From: Bacillales bacterium
GTDB taxonomy: Bacteria > Bacillota > Bacilli > Bacillales > DASSOY01
Direction: 5' to 3'
Assembly: GCA_035700025.1 (NCBI GenBank)
Contig: DASSOY010000069.1
Coordinates: forward strand, 1 to 45,522
Length of the DNA stretch: 45,522 nucleotides
The notes beneath the pieces were generated by a model that saw only the letters and a list, made by a program, of their open reading frames with translations, searched no databases and was not told the origin of the DNA. Made by a program: the position numbers and the translations under genes. How positions within the stretch are numbered: the stretch's first letter is position 1; each line of letters opens with the position of its first letter. Positions 1-11,684 of the stretch are shown here, piece after piece.

Positions 1-1
1 C

Positions 2-115
2 ATCGGCCGTTTTGCCGACGCCTTCGGCATCGGGCCGACGATGACCGCCGTTTCTTTCCTGCCGCTGCTCGGCATCTTCGCCTTGTTTTTGCCAAAAGAA
101 GAAGATTTCAGCTGA
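2..115 (+). CDS. MFS transporter, C-terminal end (partial)
   Basis: Only the last 37 codons are inside the window; the gene begins upstream of base 1. The visible residues contain one hydrophobic segment (TAVSFLPLLGIFALFLP) followed by a short charged tail, KEEDFS, as at the end of the twelfth helix of major facilitator transporters. The preceding stretch, GRFADAFGIGPTM, looks like the loop before the last helix in drug or sugar efflux carriers of this superfamily. The substrate cannot be told. It converges on the regulator gene ending at 201, and I see no clear terminator hairpin in the 85 bases between them. Confidence 0.6.
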   Translation: MGRFADAFGIGPTMTAVSFLPLLGIFALFLPKEEDFS

Positions 116-200
116 CACAACGGATCGATCGAGGCGGAATGTATAATCATTACAATAATTTTGCTGTGATTTATCGAATTCAATCGAAAACTTCGAATGT

Positions 201-1253
201 TCAGTTGGTAGAATTCTCGTTCCGCTTTTCTGCAGTAATCACTTTGCATGAATTCCTTTCGATGATGCGATGGCCAACGGTAATACGCTTTGTAGCCACT
301 TCCGCATCGTTGATTTTTTCAATAAGCGCATCCATAGCGCCATACCCAAGTTCAAAGATATGAATACAAACCGAAGTCAAAGATGGAGTGGAGATTTCCG
401 ACAACAGAACATTATTGAAACTGATAATGGATAACGCGTCCGGAACTTCAATGTTCATCTCATCCAACGCGTTTAAAATGCCGAGCGCCATCAGATCGTC
501 GCTGACTACTAGCCCGGTAGGAGGGGCATCCACGCTCATCAATTCTTTGATCGCTTCGCTTCCGCCTTCTTTGAGAAACTCCTCATGCACGATGTAATCT
601 TTGCGCAACGCAAGTCCAGCTTCGCGAATCGCTGTTTTATAACCGTTCAAGCGGTCCACAGTGACAACGAGATCGAGATTTCCTCCTACGAAACCGATAC
701 GACGGTGGTTACGCTCAATTAAATATTCCGCAGCTTCTTTTGCCGCCTTGAAATTATCGTTATCAATGTGCGTGATCCTATCCACATCTCGGAATGGTTT
801 ACCAATAACTACGAAAGGAAGTGTCTGATTTTGTAATAAGTCAATAATTTGATCGTTGATCCTGGAGTAAAGCAGTACAACTCCGTCGACTCTTCCACCG
901 TAAACCATGTCAGCGACACCTTCGTAAATTTCCTCTTCATCACTGCCGGTGGTTAAATATAGACCGTATCGATTTTCATGCGCCTTCGCGCTAATGCCAC
1001 GAATGACCTCGGGAAAGAACGGATTTTGCATCGCTTTGTCTCCCGAACTTGGAAGAACGATCCCGATTGTTTGCGTACTCCGGTTGACAAGGCTTCTTGC
1101 GTTAAAATTTGGATGATAGCCGAGCTCCTGCATAACTTCTTTTACTTTGTCTTTCGTAATTTGGCTGATTCGAGGATGATTGGCAATGACACGGGATACG
1201 GTGGACGGTGCAACATTGGCCCGTTTTGCGACATCTCTTATCGTTACAGGCAT
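201..1253 (-). CDS. mdxR: LacI-family regulator of the maltodextrin operon
   Basis: A 350-residue LacI/GalR-family repressor. Residues 3-50 form the helix-turn-helix (TIRDVAKRANVAPSTVSRVI), including the start of the hinge (NFNARSL). The rest is a periplasmic-binding-protein-like effector domain, with the usual family phrases GIVLP, NPFFPEVIRGI, RRIGFVGG and SDDLMALGIL. The start is an ATG preceded by AAGGAGGGG. It is the last gene of the minus-strand operon behind the GH31 gene (17-base gap), so it probably controls that operon and the divergent GH13 gene through the three GCAANCGNTTGC-like sites near 7270-7356. Its likely ligand is maltose or a maltodextrin, inferred from context. The name follows the B. 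subtilis MdxR/MalR type and is not proven. Confidence 0.85.
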   Translation of the reverse strand: MPVTIRDVAKRANVAPSTVSRVIANHPRISQITKDKVKEVMQELGYHPNFNARSLVNRSTQTIGIVLPSSGDKAMQNPFFPEVIRGISAKAHENRYGLYLTTGSDEEEIYEGVADMVYGGRVDGVVLLYSRINDQIIDLLQNQTLPFVVIGKPFRDVDRITHIDNDNFKAAKEAAEYLIERNHRRIGFVGGNLDLVVTVDRLNGYKTAIREAGLALRKDYIVHEEFLKEGGSEAIKELMSVDAPPTGLVVSDDLMALGILNALDEMNIEVPDALSIISFNNVLLSEISTPSLTSVCIHIFELGYGAMDALIEKINDAEVATKRITVGHRIIERNSCKVITAEKRNENSTN

Positions 1254-1270
1254 CGTCCCCCCTCCTTATC

Positions 1271-3646
1271 TCAATGTTCAATTTCGATTTCTACTAGTGT
1301 GGAACCGTTTCTATTACTTATTATAACGTTATCTTGCAATTTCCTGTTATTGAACCATACTTGGGTAAAGGATTTCATACCATGAACGACATAGAGCGTC
1401 TTTTTCCAATCAGGTTTAAAGGATCCCATATCATCGGTGAAAATGGAAAGCGATTCCCCCTGAATTTCACAGCCCACTTCCCTAGTAAAAGTGTCTCCGG
1501 AGTTATAACCAAACGTTTCCCCGTCATCGTCATAAATGGTTCCTCCAAAAGATTCTTTATCTGCGTACAAATGGATTGTAAGTTGATTGAAAGAATCCTT
1601 GGTCGAAAGTCTTTCCTCACCAAGAGGCAATACAGTACCGGCTTTAACGAAAATCGGAATCCGATCCAAGGAGGCATTAGCCAAAACATAACGTCCCCCG
1701 TCTAATCGCTCGTCGGACCAATAGTCGTACCACGTTCCTTTTGGCAAATAAACAGCTCGATGCGTGGTGCCAGGTGCTGTGATCGGCGCAATCAACACGT
1801 TTGCTCCAATCAAAAATTGATCGGACAGCTGATACGTTTCCCGGTCATTCGGAAATTCCATAAACAGTGGACGTATCACCGGTGCACCAGTCTCGTGTGC
1901 TTCTTTGAACAAACCATAAATATAGGGTAGCCATCGGTAGCGTAATCGAATATATTTTTTGATGATTGATTCGTATGGTTCACCGAAAGCCCATGGTTCT
2001 TGCCTCGCAAAATCAAGTGCGCTGTGATTCCTGAAATAGGGCAGGAACGCTCCTACCTGTGTCCAGCGTGTCAGTAATTCCCCTGAACAATCGTGGGCAA
2101 ACCCTCCGACATCGGACCCGCAAAAGGCTACGCCGGAGAGTCCGAGGTTTATGCACATCGGCAATGTCATCGCCAAATGCTCCCAAAAACTACGATTATC
2201 CCCTGTCCAAATTGCACCATAACGCTGGATCCCCGCATAACCAGCCCTTGTCAGGATGAACGGCCGCTTACCGCCTAACAATTTTTTCATACCCTCATAA
2301 GTTGATTGTTCCATCAACATCCCATAAACATTATGCAGTTCGCGATGCGTTTTTGGATGTCCGTCATTTTCGTGTACAACCTCTAAATCCATGGTTTTCG
2401 TTTCATTGAAGACGGCCGGCTCGTTCATGTCGTTCCAGATTCCTTCGATACCAAGGTTTGTATAAAACTGATGCTTTTCCCCCCACCAATTCCGTGTCAT
2501 TAATTTAGTAAAATCGGGAAAAACGCTGTTCCCCGGCCAAACTTCTCCGTAAAACAACTGTCCATCCTGATATGTGCAAAACAGGTCTTTGTCGCAACCT
2601 TCCTTATACACATCGTCATAATCAGCAGCTTTAATTCCGGTGTCGACGATTGGGACGACCTGTATTCCCCGTGCTTTTAAATCGCCGATGAGCCGTGCCG
2701 GATCGGGAAAACGTTCGTCGTCAAACGTAAAGTTTCGATAGCTGTCCATATAATGAATGTCCAAATGTACCGCATCAAGGGGAATTTGTTTGTCGTGAAA
2801 TAGATCGACGAGGATGCGTACTTCCTGCTCTGATCCGTAGCTGTACCGGGACTGGTGGTAACCAAGTGACCATTTGGGCGGCATTGGCATACGCCCCGTT
2901 AACACTGTATATTGCTCCAATACGTGTTTTGGCGACGGGCCAGCAAGCACATAATAATCCAATTGTCCGCCTGCTGCAGAAAATGAGTACGTGTCGCGAG
3001 ACGACTGGAAATCGAACGTTGATTTATACGTGTTGTCTAAAAACATCCCGTGAGTCCTTCCCTCGCTCAAAACAATGAAAAACGGTATCGAAACATATAG
3101 TTCCTTTGTTTCCGGGTTATGCGGGGCATATACGTCTGTGTTCCACATCGACAGTTTTTCTCCTTTTTTGTCAAGAAACCCGGTTTTTTCGCCGAAACCG
3201 TAAAAATGATCGGTGTTTTCCATTTTTTTATGTCCGAAGACCCGTCCTTTTTCATCGTGAGCCATGCCTTTTTCACCTTCATCTGTAAGCGTCCTTCCTT
3301 CCTTATCGTAGACAGAAATGCGCATCGGTGATTTGACAATCCGAATGAACAATTGCTTCGTTTTCAAAGTCAACTGGTCTCCGGACTCTTCATAACTTAC
3401 CTCCACATCTTCAGCACTTTTTACTAGTGCGGCACTCGTTTCAAAAGAGGGTTCAACTTGAGGATTCATAATGATGCGCAAAATATCTTCTCTGTAAAAG
3501 CGAAGGGCGACGTGCCCCTTTTCGCACACGACTTTCAAAATATTTTTTGACCACACGTGTTGCTGAACCGATCCGATGTCGGTGAGCGAAACTGTCTCGG
3601 ACGGATGGCTATGGTCCGGATGAATAGCGAAACTTGTGTCTTCCAT
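1271..3646 (-). CDS. Glycoside hydrolase family 31 alpha-glucosidase
   Basis: A 791-residue GH31 enzyme that likely releases glucose from the ends of imported maltodextrins in the cytoplasm; no signal peptide is visible. The family signature WNDMNEP is present, with nucleophile Asp406. WTGDNRSFW supplies the acid/base Asp. The N-terminal beta-sandwich includes FYGFGEKTGFLDKKG, typical of this family. The start is the ATG at 3646 behind AGGAGG with a 5-base spacer; an upstream GTG at 3661 would put the ribosome-binding site inside the gene and is less likely. It sits between mdxG and the regulator, replacing the GH13 alpha-glucosidase (malL) that fills this role in the B. subtilis cluster. Isomaltose-type substrates or alpha-xylosidase activity cannot be excluded. 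Confidence 0.9.
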   Translation of the reverse strand: MEDTSFAIHPDHSHPSETVSLTDIGSVQQHVWSKNILKVVCEKGHVALRFYREDILRIIMNPQVEPSFETSAALVKSAEDVEVSYEESGDQLTLKTKQLFIRIVKSPMRISVYDKEGRTLTDEGEKGMAHDEKGRVFGHKKMENTDHFYGFGEKTGFLDKKGEKLSMWNTDVYAPHNPETKELYVSIPFFIVLSEGRTHGMFLDNTYKSTFDFQSSRDTYSFSAAGGQLDYYVLAGPSPKHVLEQYTVLTGRMPMPPKWSLGYHQSRYSYGSEQEVRILVDLFHDKQIPLDAVHLDIHYMDSYRNFTFDDERFPDPARLIGDLKARGIQVVPIVDTGIKAADYDDVYKEGCDKDLFCTYQDGQLFYGEVWPGNSVFPDFTKLMTRNWWGEKHQFYTNLGIEGIWNDMNEPAVFNETKTMDLEVVHENDGHPKTHRELHNVYGMLMEQSTYEGMKKLLGGKRPFILTRAGYAGIQRYGAIWTGDNRSFWEHLAMTLPMCINLGLSGVAFCGSDVGGFAHDCSGELLTRWTQVGAFLPYFRNHSALDFARQEPWAFGEPYESIIKKYIRLRYRWLPYIYGLFKEAHETGAPVIRPLFMEFPNDRETYQLSDQFLIGANVLIAPITAPGTTHRAVYLPKGTWYDYWSDERLDGGRYVLANASLDRIPIFVKAGTVLPLGEERLSTKDSFNQLTIHLYADKESFGGTIYDDDGETFGYNSGDTFTREVGCEIQGESLSIFTDDMGSFKPDWKKTLYVVHGMKSFTQVWFNNRKLQDNVIISNRNGSTLVEIEIEH

Positions 3647-3687
3647 GGTAACCTCCTGCACCTATCATTGGTTGTTCTTGCTCTTTG

Positions 3688-4530
3688 TCAGCCTTTCGTC
3701 CCTCCGGCAGTCAATCCTTGCAAAAGATATCGCTGTAAGAACAAGAAAACAACGGCGATCGGAAGAGCAACAAGGATTGCGCCAGCCGCAAAACGAGTAA
3801 AGTTGTTCGCGAACTGATCGTTGATAAAATTAAACAGACCCACCGCGAGCGTATATTTTTCGGGATCTTTCAAAACGATGTTTGGAAGCAAAAAGTCGAA
3901 CAGCGGGGTCATGAAATTGAATAGGGCGACAACCGCCAAAATCGGTTTTGCCAACGGAAGCATGATTCGCACGAATACTTTCATATGCCCGGCTCCATCG
4001 ATTCTTGCCGCTTCGTCCAGTTCGCGGGGAATCGTGTCAAAATACCCTTTTACAAGCCAAGCATTAAAAGGAATTTGTCCCCCAATGTATATAAGAATCA
4101 AGCCAGTTAATGTATTTAAAAGCCCTACCAGGTTTAATAAAATGTAAAATGCGACCATTGCCATCAAGGCTGGAAACATTTGTAACAACAAAAAAGCATA
4201 CAGTCCGTATTTCCGACCGACGAATCGGTATCGAGAGAAAGCATAGGCGACGAATGACGTGATGACTACGGAAAAAAACGAAGTGAAAAAGGCGACAATC
4301 AACGAATTTTTGTACCAAATTACGTAATCGCTGTCTGGACTTTCAAATAACCATTTGTAATGTTCCCATGAAATCTCGTTCGGAATGATTGATGACGAAT
4401 AGAGACTTTGACCAGGATTCAGCGACATGCCAACGGTCCATAACAAAGGATAGACAATCACGACGAAGACACCAGCCAAAATCAAATAAATGCCTGCAAC
4501 TTCAAGGTTGGATTTCAACTTTCGGCTCAT
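3688..4530 (-). CDS. mdxG: Maltodextrin ABC transporter permease, MalG type
   Basis: A 280-residue inner-membrane permease of the CUT1 carbohydrate importers. It has about six transmembrane helices, beginning with EVAGIYLILAGVFVVIVYPL. The cytoplasmic coupling loop with the EAA motif reads DEAARIDGAGHMKVF (about residues 185-199), the site that contacts the ATPase. Its ATG overlaps the mdxF stop codon by one base (TAATG) and has a GAGGAGGGG ribosome-binding site, so translation is coupled. It pairs with MdxF. No ATPase gene is encoded in the operon, so a shared MsmX-type ATPase elsewhere is expected, as in B. subtilis (inference). Confidence 0.92.
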   Translation of the reverse strand: MSRKLKSNLEVAGIYLILAGVFVVIVYPLLWTVGMSLNPGQSLYSSSIIPNEISWEHYKWLFESPDSDYVIWYKNSLIVAFFTSFFSVVITSFVAYAFSRYRFVGRKYGLYAFLLLQMFPALMAMVAFYILLNLVGLLNTLTGLILIYIGGQIPFNAWLVKGYFDTIPRELDEAARIDGAGHMKVFVRIMLPLAKPILAVVALFNFMTPLFDFLLPNIVLKDPEKYTLAVGLFNFINDQFANNFTRFAAGAILVALPIAVVFLFLQRYLLQGLTAGGTKG

Positions 4531-5873
4531 TAAATGTTCCCCTCCTCTTTAAAGGAACGTGTTCTCCGGAACTGAAAAAAGGCAAAAACAGATACGATCA
4601 GACCAAGAATGATTGAAATTGCCGCTGCCATGCTGTAATTATGTGTATCGAACGTTAATTTGTACACCCAGGAAATCAAAATATCTGTTCCGCCTGCACT
4701 CTGTCCCATAACCGGCGGACCACCCTCATTGAATAAATAAATGATGTTGAAGTTATTAAAATTTCCTGCATACTGCATGATCAATAAAGGTGCCGTCGCG
4801 TACATCAAATGGGGAAACGTAATGAAACGGAATTTCTGCCATCGTGTCCCCCCGTCCACATCGGCCGCTTCATACCAATCTTCCGAAATGCTTTGCAATA
4901 CCCCGGTAAACAACGCAAATACAAACGGAAAACCGAGCCACGTTTGTATGGCGATCAGCGCGATTTTTGCATAAAACGGATCATTCAACCAAGGAAGACC
5001 ATCACCACCAAACAACGGAATGATGATATTGCGGTTAATCGCACCGAATTCGTCGTTAAATAACGCTGCGAAAATCAAGATCGATACAAAAGCAGGAACC
5101 GCCCAAGGCAAGATCAAGATCGTTCGAATAAACCGTTTGAATTTCACCCGTTTGTCGTTTACAAGCACGGCAAGAAACATGCCCACACCAATTTGCAGGC
5201 TTGTCGCCGCAAATGTCCAGACAACCGTCCAGGAGAATACGCTGATGAACGTGTTTTTCCAGATTGGCACCGTCGCCAATTGTACGAAATTCTTCAGTCC
5301 GACCCAATCCAGCAAATGGCGGGGCGGTGAATTATACAACGTATAATTCGTGAAAGCGAGAAGCAGCATGAACAACAATGGAAAAATGACAACAAAGATT
5401 AATAAAAACAAGCCCGGGAACGTCATTAAGTAAGGAAAACTTTTATCATATCCCGATGTAATGGATTCTTTCATACCCGGAACATGCCAACCTTGTTGGA
5501 TCCATTTCGCCTGCCGATAGGCATCGAGAACGTTAAATACATATACCGTTATTGCTAATGCAAGTAATATGAGCGACAAAATGCCGTAAACCAATAGAAA
5601 AATTGAATTATCAACGCCAGGTATCGTTCCGAGCGTGCGAATACCCCATAATCCAAGATTGATGAACTTACCAAACGTAATGAAAAAAGCTGCTTCTAGT
5701 AGAATGAAAACCGTTCCTTTGATGTATCGACGATTATATAGTTGCCCTAATCCGGAAAAAATGAGCGACAAAATCAAGGCAAGCATCGGTTTGTGCCGGT
5801 TTTCTTTTCTCGGTTCAAGATTATCCTTGTTTAAGTTTGCTTGTTTTGCTGCCTCCTCCGTCTGCACGGACAT
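4530..5873 (-). CDS. mdxF: Maltodextrin ABC transporter permease, MalF type with N-terminal extension
   Basis: A 447-residue CUT1 permease. The EAA loop reads YEAADVDGGTRWQKF near residue 335, and the MalF-type membrane core occupies roughly residues 150-440. The first 120 residues are an extra hydrophobic module not needed for the core: a polar start of about 28 residues, then SLIFSGLGQLYNRRYIKG (residues 36-53), several helices, and FNVLDAYRQAK. This GLGQ...DAY module recurs twice in the unknown protein at 42989-43768. The start ATG follows AAGGAGGG. The gene lies 66 bases behind mdxE, with a hairpin in the gap that probably lowers its expression relative to the binding protein. Confidence 0.92.
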   Translation of the reverse strand: MSVQTEEAAKQANLNKDNLEPRKENRHKPMLALILSLIFSGLGQLYNRRYIKGTVFILLEAAFFITFGKFINLGLWGIRTLGTIPGVDNSIFLLVYGILSLILLALAITVYVFNVLDAYRQAKWIQQGWHVPGMKESITSGYDKSFPYLMTFPGLFLLIFVVIFPLLFMLLLAFTNYTLYNSPPRHLLDWVGLKNFVQLATVPIWKNTFISVFSWTVVWTFAATSLQIGVGMFLAVLVNDKRVKFKRFIRTILILPWAVPAFVSILIFAALFNDEFGAINRNIIIPLFGGDGLPWLNDPFYAKIALIAIQTWLGFPFVFALFTGVLQSISEDWYEAADVDGGTRWQKFRFITFPHLMYATAPLLIMQYAGNFNNFNIIYLFNEGGPPVMGQSAGGTDILISWVYKLTFDTHNYSMAAAISIILGLIVSVFAFFQFRRTRSFKEEGNI

Positions 5874-5897
5874 TGTTTTTCCCTCCTTATCGTTTTG

Positions 5898-5931
5898 AAA
5901 AAGCTGGGATGGAGTTAAAAACCTCCATCCC
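5898..5931 (-). terminator. Intercistronic hairpin between mdxE and mdxF
   Basis: Perfect inverted repeat GGGATGGAG / CTCCATCCC at 5906-5914 and 5923-5931 with an 8-base loop. On the minus strand it is followed by AGCTTTTTC, a short U-rich run. It most likely acts as a leaky terminator or 3' stabiliser that keeps the binding-protein mRNA in excess over the permease mRNA. The position right after the mdxE stop supports this. Confidence 0.75.
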
Positions 5932-5939
5932 GAATCGAC

Positions 5940-7244
5940 TTATTGTCCGCTCGCCTGAATCTTTTGTTTAATTTGCTGGACCGCTTGATCCAACACTTTT
6001 TCGACATCTTTTCCTTGCGCTAAGAATTTCATCGCATCATTCATCGGTCCCCAAACTTGCGACATTTCCGGCACGTTCGGCATAGGCACACCGTATTTTA
6101 TTTGTTCGGTAAAGCCTTTGTAGATCGGTTTATCCAAGCTATCCAATACTTTTGGACGAGGCGGCATTTCACCAGCGATGGCAAAGTACGTTTCTGCGCT
6201 TTCGTCGTTCGTAATGAATTTCGCCAAATCCGCTGCCCATTTCGGATGTTTCGAATAATAAGAAACAAGCCATCCTTTGACACCTACGAACGAATGCGCA
6301 GTCTCTCCGTTGATTTTCGGTAGTTGTGCACTTCCCAATTGATCACCAAGCGCCTCAGAATACGAAGGGATGTTCCATGGACCACTGATTACCATACCCA
6401 CTTTGCCTTCTGTAAACAAACCATTTAGGACATCGCCGGTTACAGAGACGGGAATCAATCCTTCGGTGAAATATTTCTGGTATTGTTTCCCTCCCGCGAC
6501 AGCTCCTTCGTTATTCAATCCAATATCGGACGTATCATAACTTCCGGGTTCGCCGCCAAAGATGTATCCGCCGTGATTTTTAAAGAAAATGTAGTTGTAG
6601 TAAAAGTTTTCTTCCATCAAGAAGCCGTATTTATCTTGGTCGGGATGCGTTAACGGTTTCGCAGCCGCAAATAAGTCCTCAAAGGTTTCCGGTACTGTCG
6701 GTATGAGTTTCTTGTTGTAATAGAGCGCGTAAGTTTCGATAACAGCAGGGGCGGCGTAAACTGCACCGTCGAATGAAAACGCCTGAACGGCTGCTTTGCT
6801 GTATCCGCTTAATTCGTCCTTCGAAAAATCAATCGGTTTCACTAATCCTTGAGCGACTAAGTCTCCTAAACGGTCATGCGGCTGATAGATTAAATCCGCG
6901 CCATTTCCGGCAGGACCTGCAAGCGCTAGTTTCTTTTGCTGATCCAGCATCGATACCTTTTCAACTTTCACTTTGATACCCGTTTTTTCGGTATACCTTT
7001 GCGTAATTTTTTTCAAAGCTTCAATTTGTTCCTCGGCATCGTTAGCCCACATAATTAGTTTGTCAGGCTTCTCAGGCATTGCGGAGCTGTCGTCTCCGTT
7101 ATTTTGCGAGGATTGATCCGATTTGCTTTCGTTTCCTCCTGTTTTCCCTGCCTGTTCAATATTGCGTTGCGGTGCACAAGCGGCAAGCGCAATCAATAAA
7201 CACACCATGAAAATGAAACCAAACACCTTTTTTCTCCTCAACAT
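5940..7244 (-). CDS. mdxE: Maltodextrin-binding lipoprotein
   Basis: A 434-residue solute-binding protein of the CUT1 sugar importers, first gene of the operon. The N-terminus is a lipoprotein signal: LRRKK, a hydrophobic core, and the lipobox LAAC at about residues 20-24, so the mature protein is anchored to the outer face of the membrane. A polar, Ser/Asn/Asp-rich linker follows. The body shows the MalE-like phrases LIMWANDAEEQIEAL, TGIKVKVEKVS and GMVISGPWNIPSY. Two adjacent ATG codons are possible; the second (7244) lies 6 bases behind GGGAGG and is preferred over the first (7247), which is only 3 bases away. Confidence 0.93.
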   Translation of the reverse strand: MLRRKKVFGFIFMVCLLIALAACAPQRNIEQAGKTGGNESKSDQSSQNNGDDSSAMPEKPDKLIMWANDAEEQIEALKKITQRYTEKTGIKVKVEKVSMLDQQKKLALAGPAGNGADLIYQPHDRLGDLVAQGLVKPIDFSKDELSGYSKAAVQAFSFDGAVYAAPAVIETYALYYNKKLIPTVPETFEDLFAAAKPLTHPDQDKYGFLMEENFYYNYIFFKNHGGYIFGGEPGSYDTSDIGLNNEGAVAGGKQYQKYFTEGLIPVSVTGDVLNGLFTEGKVGMVISGPWNIPSYSEALGDQLGSAQLPKINGETAHSFVGVKGWLVSYYSKHPKWAADLAKFITNDESAETYFAIAGEMPPRPKVLDSLDKPIYKGFTEQIKYGVPMPNVPEMSQVWGPMNDAMKFLAQGKDVEKVLDQAVQQIKQKIQASGQ

Positions 7245-7268
7245 CATCTTCCTCCCTCAATCAATTTA

Positions 7269-7282
7269 TGCAAACGGTTGCA
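7269..7282. promoter_or_regulatory. LacI-type operator O1
   Basis: TGCAAACGGTTGCA is an almost perfect 14-base palindrome centred on CG at 7275-7276. It fits the GCAANCGNTTGC pattern shared with the two sites that follow and typical of LacI-family operators. It lies just upstream of the mdxE ribosome-binding site, downstream of the mdxE promoter, where a bound repressor would block elongation. A CcpA (cre) role is also possible because the two families share this motif. Confidence 0.7.
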
Positions 7283-7287
7283 CTAAT

Positions 7288-9175
<1,888 letters not shown>

Positions 9176-9177
<2 letters not shown>

Positions 9178-9211
9178 CAACAAAGGCGTCCTTTCGGACG
9201 CCTTTGTTGTC
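9176..9211. terminator. Bidirectional terminator between GH13 gene and leuS
   Basis: A perfect 16-base-pair stem (9176-9191 with 9196-9211) closed by the tetraloop TTTC. The arms contain the last two bases of the GH13 stop codon on one side and two bases of the leuS stop codon on the other. There is no long external U-run; the U-rich part lies inside the stem (CCTTTGTTGTC). It serves two convergent genes whose stops are 32 bases apart. Confidence 0.85.
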
Positions 9212-11627
9212 AGCTCGCGACGATGTTGACGAGTTTGCCGGGCACAACGATGACTTTGCGCACCGTTTTGCCTGACACTTGTTTTTTGATCGTCTCGTCG
9301 GTGAGAGCTTTTAGTTCCATTTCGTCTTTCGGCAGGTCTTTCGGAATCGTCAATTTCGAACGAACTTTGCCGTTGATTTGCACGACAATTTCCACTTCGT
9401 CCTCCGTCAACTTCGATTCGTCATATGCCGGCCACGAAGCATAAGTGATCGTTTCTTCATGGCCGAGCTTTTCCCAAAGCTCTTCCGCAATGTGCGGGGC
9501 AACCGGCGACAGCAGCTTGACAAAGCCTTCGACCATGGCTTTCGGCAAGCTTTCCTGTTTGTACGCTTCATTGACGAACACCATCATTTGGGAGATGGCC
9601 GTGTTGAAGCGAAGCGCTTCGTAATCTTCGGTCACCTTTTTCACGGTTTGGTGGTAAATTCGCTCCATTGCTGGATCCGGCTTGCCGTCGATCACTTTCG
9701 GATCGACGGTATCGTCGTTTTGAACGATCAAGCGCCAGACGCGATCCAAGAAACGGCGTGCGCCTTCCAATCCCGTTTCCGACCAGGCGATCGCCGCTTC
9801 GAGCGGTCCCATGAACATTTCATACAGACGAAGCGTATCGGCTCCATGCGATTCGACGATTTCGTCGGGATTGATGACGTTCCCTTTCGATTTGCTCATC
9901 TTTTCGTTGCCTTCGCCGAGAATCATCCCTGGATTGCTCAACCGTTGAAACGGTTCTTTCGTCGGCACGACGCCGATATCGTACAACACTTTATGCCAGA
10001 ATCGCGCATAAAGCAAATGCAACACCGCGTGCTCGGATCCGCCGATGTACAAATCGACCGGCAGCCAATGTTTCAATTTTTCCGGATCGGCCAATTGTTC
10101 CGGATTCCGCGGATCGATATAGCGCAAGTAGTACCAGCAGCTTCCGGCCCACTGCGGCATCGTATTCGTTTCCCGACGCGCTTTCATTCCTGTTTCCGGA
10201 TCGACCGTATTCACCCAATCTTCGATGTTGGCGAGCGGCGACTCGCCCGTGCCGGACGGCTTGATTTCGCTCGTAATCGGCAAGGTAAGCGGCAGCTGGT
10301 CTTCGGGAACCGGCTTCATCGTTCCGTCTTCCAAATGGAGAATCGGAATCGGCTCGCCCCAGTATCGCTGCCGGCTGAACAACCAGTCGCGCAACCGGTA
10401 AGTGACTTTTCTTTCCCCTTTGCCTTCGGCTTCGAGCCAATCGATCATTCGCTCGATCGCGGCGGCTTTGTTCAACCCGTTCAAGAAATCGGAGTTGACG
10501 ATCGTGCCGTCCTCGACGTATGGGGATTTCTCCACATTTCCGCCGGAGACGACCTCGCGAATCGGCAAATCGAAGGTTTTCGCGAACTCCCAGTCACGTT
10601 CGTCATGCGCAGGTACCGCCATAATGGCACCCGTTCCATAAGACATCAACACGTAATCCGCGATCCAAACCGGAACTTTTTCGCCATTCACAGGATTCAC
10701 CGCAAACGCGCCGGTGAACACACCGGTTTTTTCTTTGGCAAGATCGGTTCGTTCCAAATCGCTCTTCGCTTGCACATCTTTCCGGTACGCTTGTACCGCG
10801 TTTTTTTGATCGGCCGTTGTGATCGCATCGATGAGCGGGTGCTCAGGAGAAAGCACCATGTAAGTTGCTCCGAACAACGTATCCGGTCTCGTCGAGAAAA
10901 CGGTGACCGATGCGTCGTGTCCATCGATTTCAAAGCGGATTTCCGCTCCTTCGGAACGGCCGATCCAGTTTCTCTGCATCTCTTTAATGTTTTCCGGCCA
11001 GTCCACTTCATCAAGATCTTCCAGCAAGCGATTGGCGTAGGCGGTTATTTTCAGCATCCATTGCTTCATCGGTTTGCGTACGACCGGAAAGCCGCCGCGT
11101 TCGCTTTTGCCGTCGATGACTTCTTCATTGGCGAGCACCGTGCCGAGTTCCGGACACCAATTGACGGGAACTTCGTCCATGTAGGCGAGTCCTTTTTCGT
11201 AAAGCTTCAAGAAAATCCATTGTGTCCACTTGTAATACTCCGGATGTGTCGTGGAGATTTCACGGCTCCAATCGTAGGAAAACCCGAGCGACTTCAGCTG
11301 CCTGCGAAAGTTGTCAATGTTTTTCTTTGTAAACTCGCGAGGATCGTTCCCGGTTTGCAATGCGTATTGCTCCGCGGGCAAGCCGAACGCATCCCAGCCC
11401 ATCGGATGAAGCACGTTATACCCTTGCATCCGTTTCATGCGCGAAATGATATCCGTCGCCGTGTACCCTTCCGGATGTCCAACGTGCAATCCCGCTCCCG
11501 ATGGGTACGGATACATGTCCAACGCGTAAAACTTCGGTTTGTCTGCGTTTTCTACCGTCCGGAACGTTGCTCTTTCTTCCCAATGCTGTTGCCACTTTTG
11601 TTCGATTTGCTTATGATCATAGGCCAT
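9210..11627 (-). CDS. leuS: Leucyl-tRNA synthetase
   Basis: An 805-residue class I aminoacyl-tRNA synthetase charging tRNA-Leu, of the usual bacterial length. The HIGH motif appears as HVGHPEGYT near residue 46, the KMSKS motif as EKMSKSKGN. The CP1 editing domain lies in between and includes [20 protein letters not shown] and [16 protein letters not shown]; the C-terminal anticodon-binding domain ends with a beta-rich region ([17 protein letters not shown]). The start is the ATG at 11627 behind AGGAGGGG; the longer frame to 11660 has no such site. Expression is governed by the T-box leader upstream. Confidence 0.97.
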   Translation of the reverse strand: MAYDHKQIEQKWQQHWEERATFRTVENADKPKFYALDMYPYPSGAGLHVGHPEGYTATDIISRMKRMQGYNVLHPMGWDAFGLPAEQYALQTGNDPREFTKKNIDNFRRQLKSLGFSYDWSREISTTHPEYYKWTQWIFLKLYEKGLAYMDEVPVNWCPELGTVLANEEVIDGKSERGGFPVVRKPMKQWMLKITAYANRLLEDLDEVDWPENIKEMQRNWIGRSEGAEIRFEIDGHDASVTVFSTRPDTLFGATYMVLSPEHPLIDAITTADQKNAVQAYRKDVQAKSDLERTDLAKEKTGVFTGAFAVNPVNGEKVPVWIADYVLMSYGTGAIMAVPAHDERDWEFAKTFDLPIREVVSGGNVEKSPYVEDGTIVNSDFLNGLNKAAAIERMIDWLEAEGKGERKVTYRLRDWLFSRQRYWGEPIPILHLEDGTMKPVPEDQLPLTLPITSEIKPSGTGESPLANIEDWVNTVDPETGMKARRETNTMPQWAGSCWYYLRYIDPRNPEQLADPEKLKHWLPVDLYIGGSEHAVLHLLYARFWHKVLYDIGVVPTKEPFQRLSNPGMILGEGNEKMSKSKGNVINPDEIVESHGADTLRLYEMFMGPLEAAIAWSETGLEGARRFLDRVWRLIVQNDDTVDPKVIDGKPDPAMERIYHQTVKKVTEDYEALRFNTAISQMMVFVNEAYKQESLPKAMVEGFVKLLSPVAPHIAEELWEKLGHEETITYASWPAYDESKLTEDEVEIVVQINGKVRSKLTIPKDLPKDEMELKALTDETIKKQVSGKTVRKVIVVPGKLVNIVAS

Positions 11628-11684
11628 CTCGGACCCCTCCTTTTTCGTTCCGCAATACAAGGATCGACAAGAAACATGAGAAAA

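Noticed and set aside
3644..3661. GTG at 3661 as start of the GH31 gene
   Set aside because: The AGGAGG at 3652-3657 lies between this GTG and the ATG at 3646, so the ATG is the real start.
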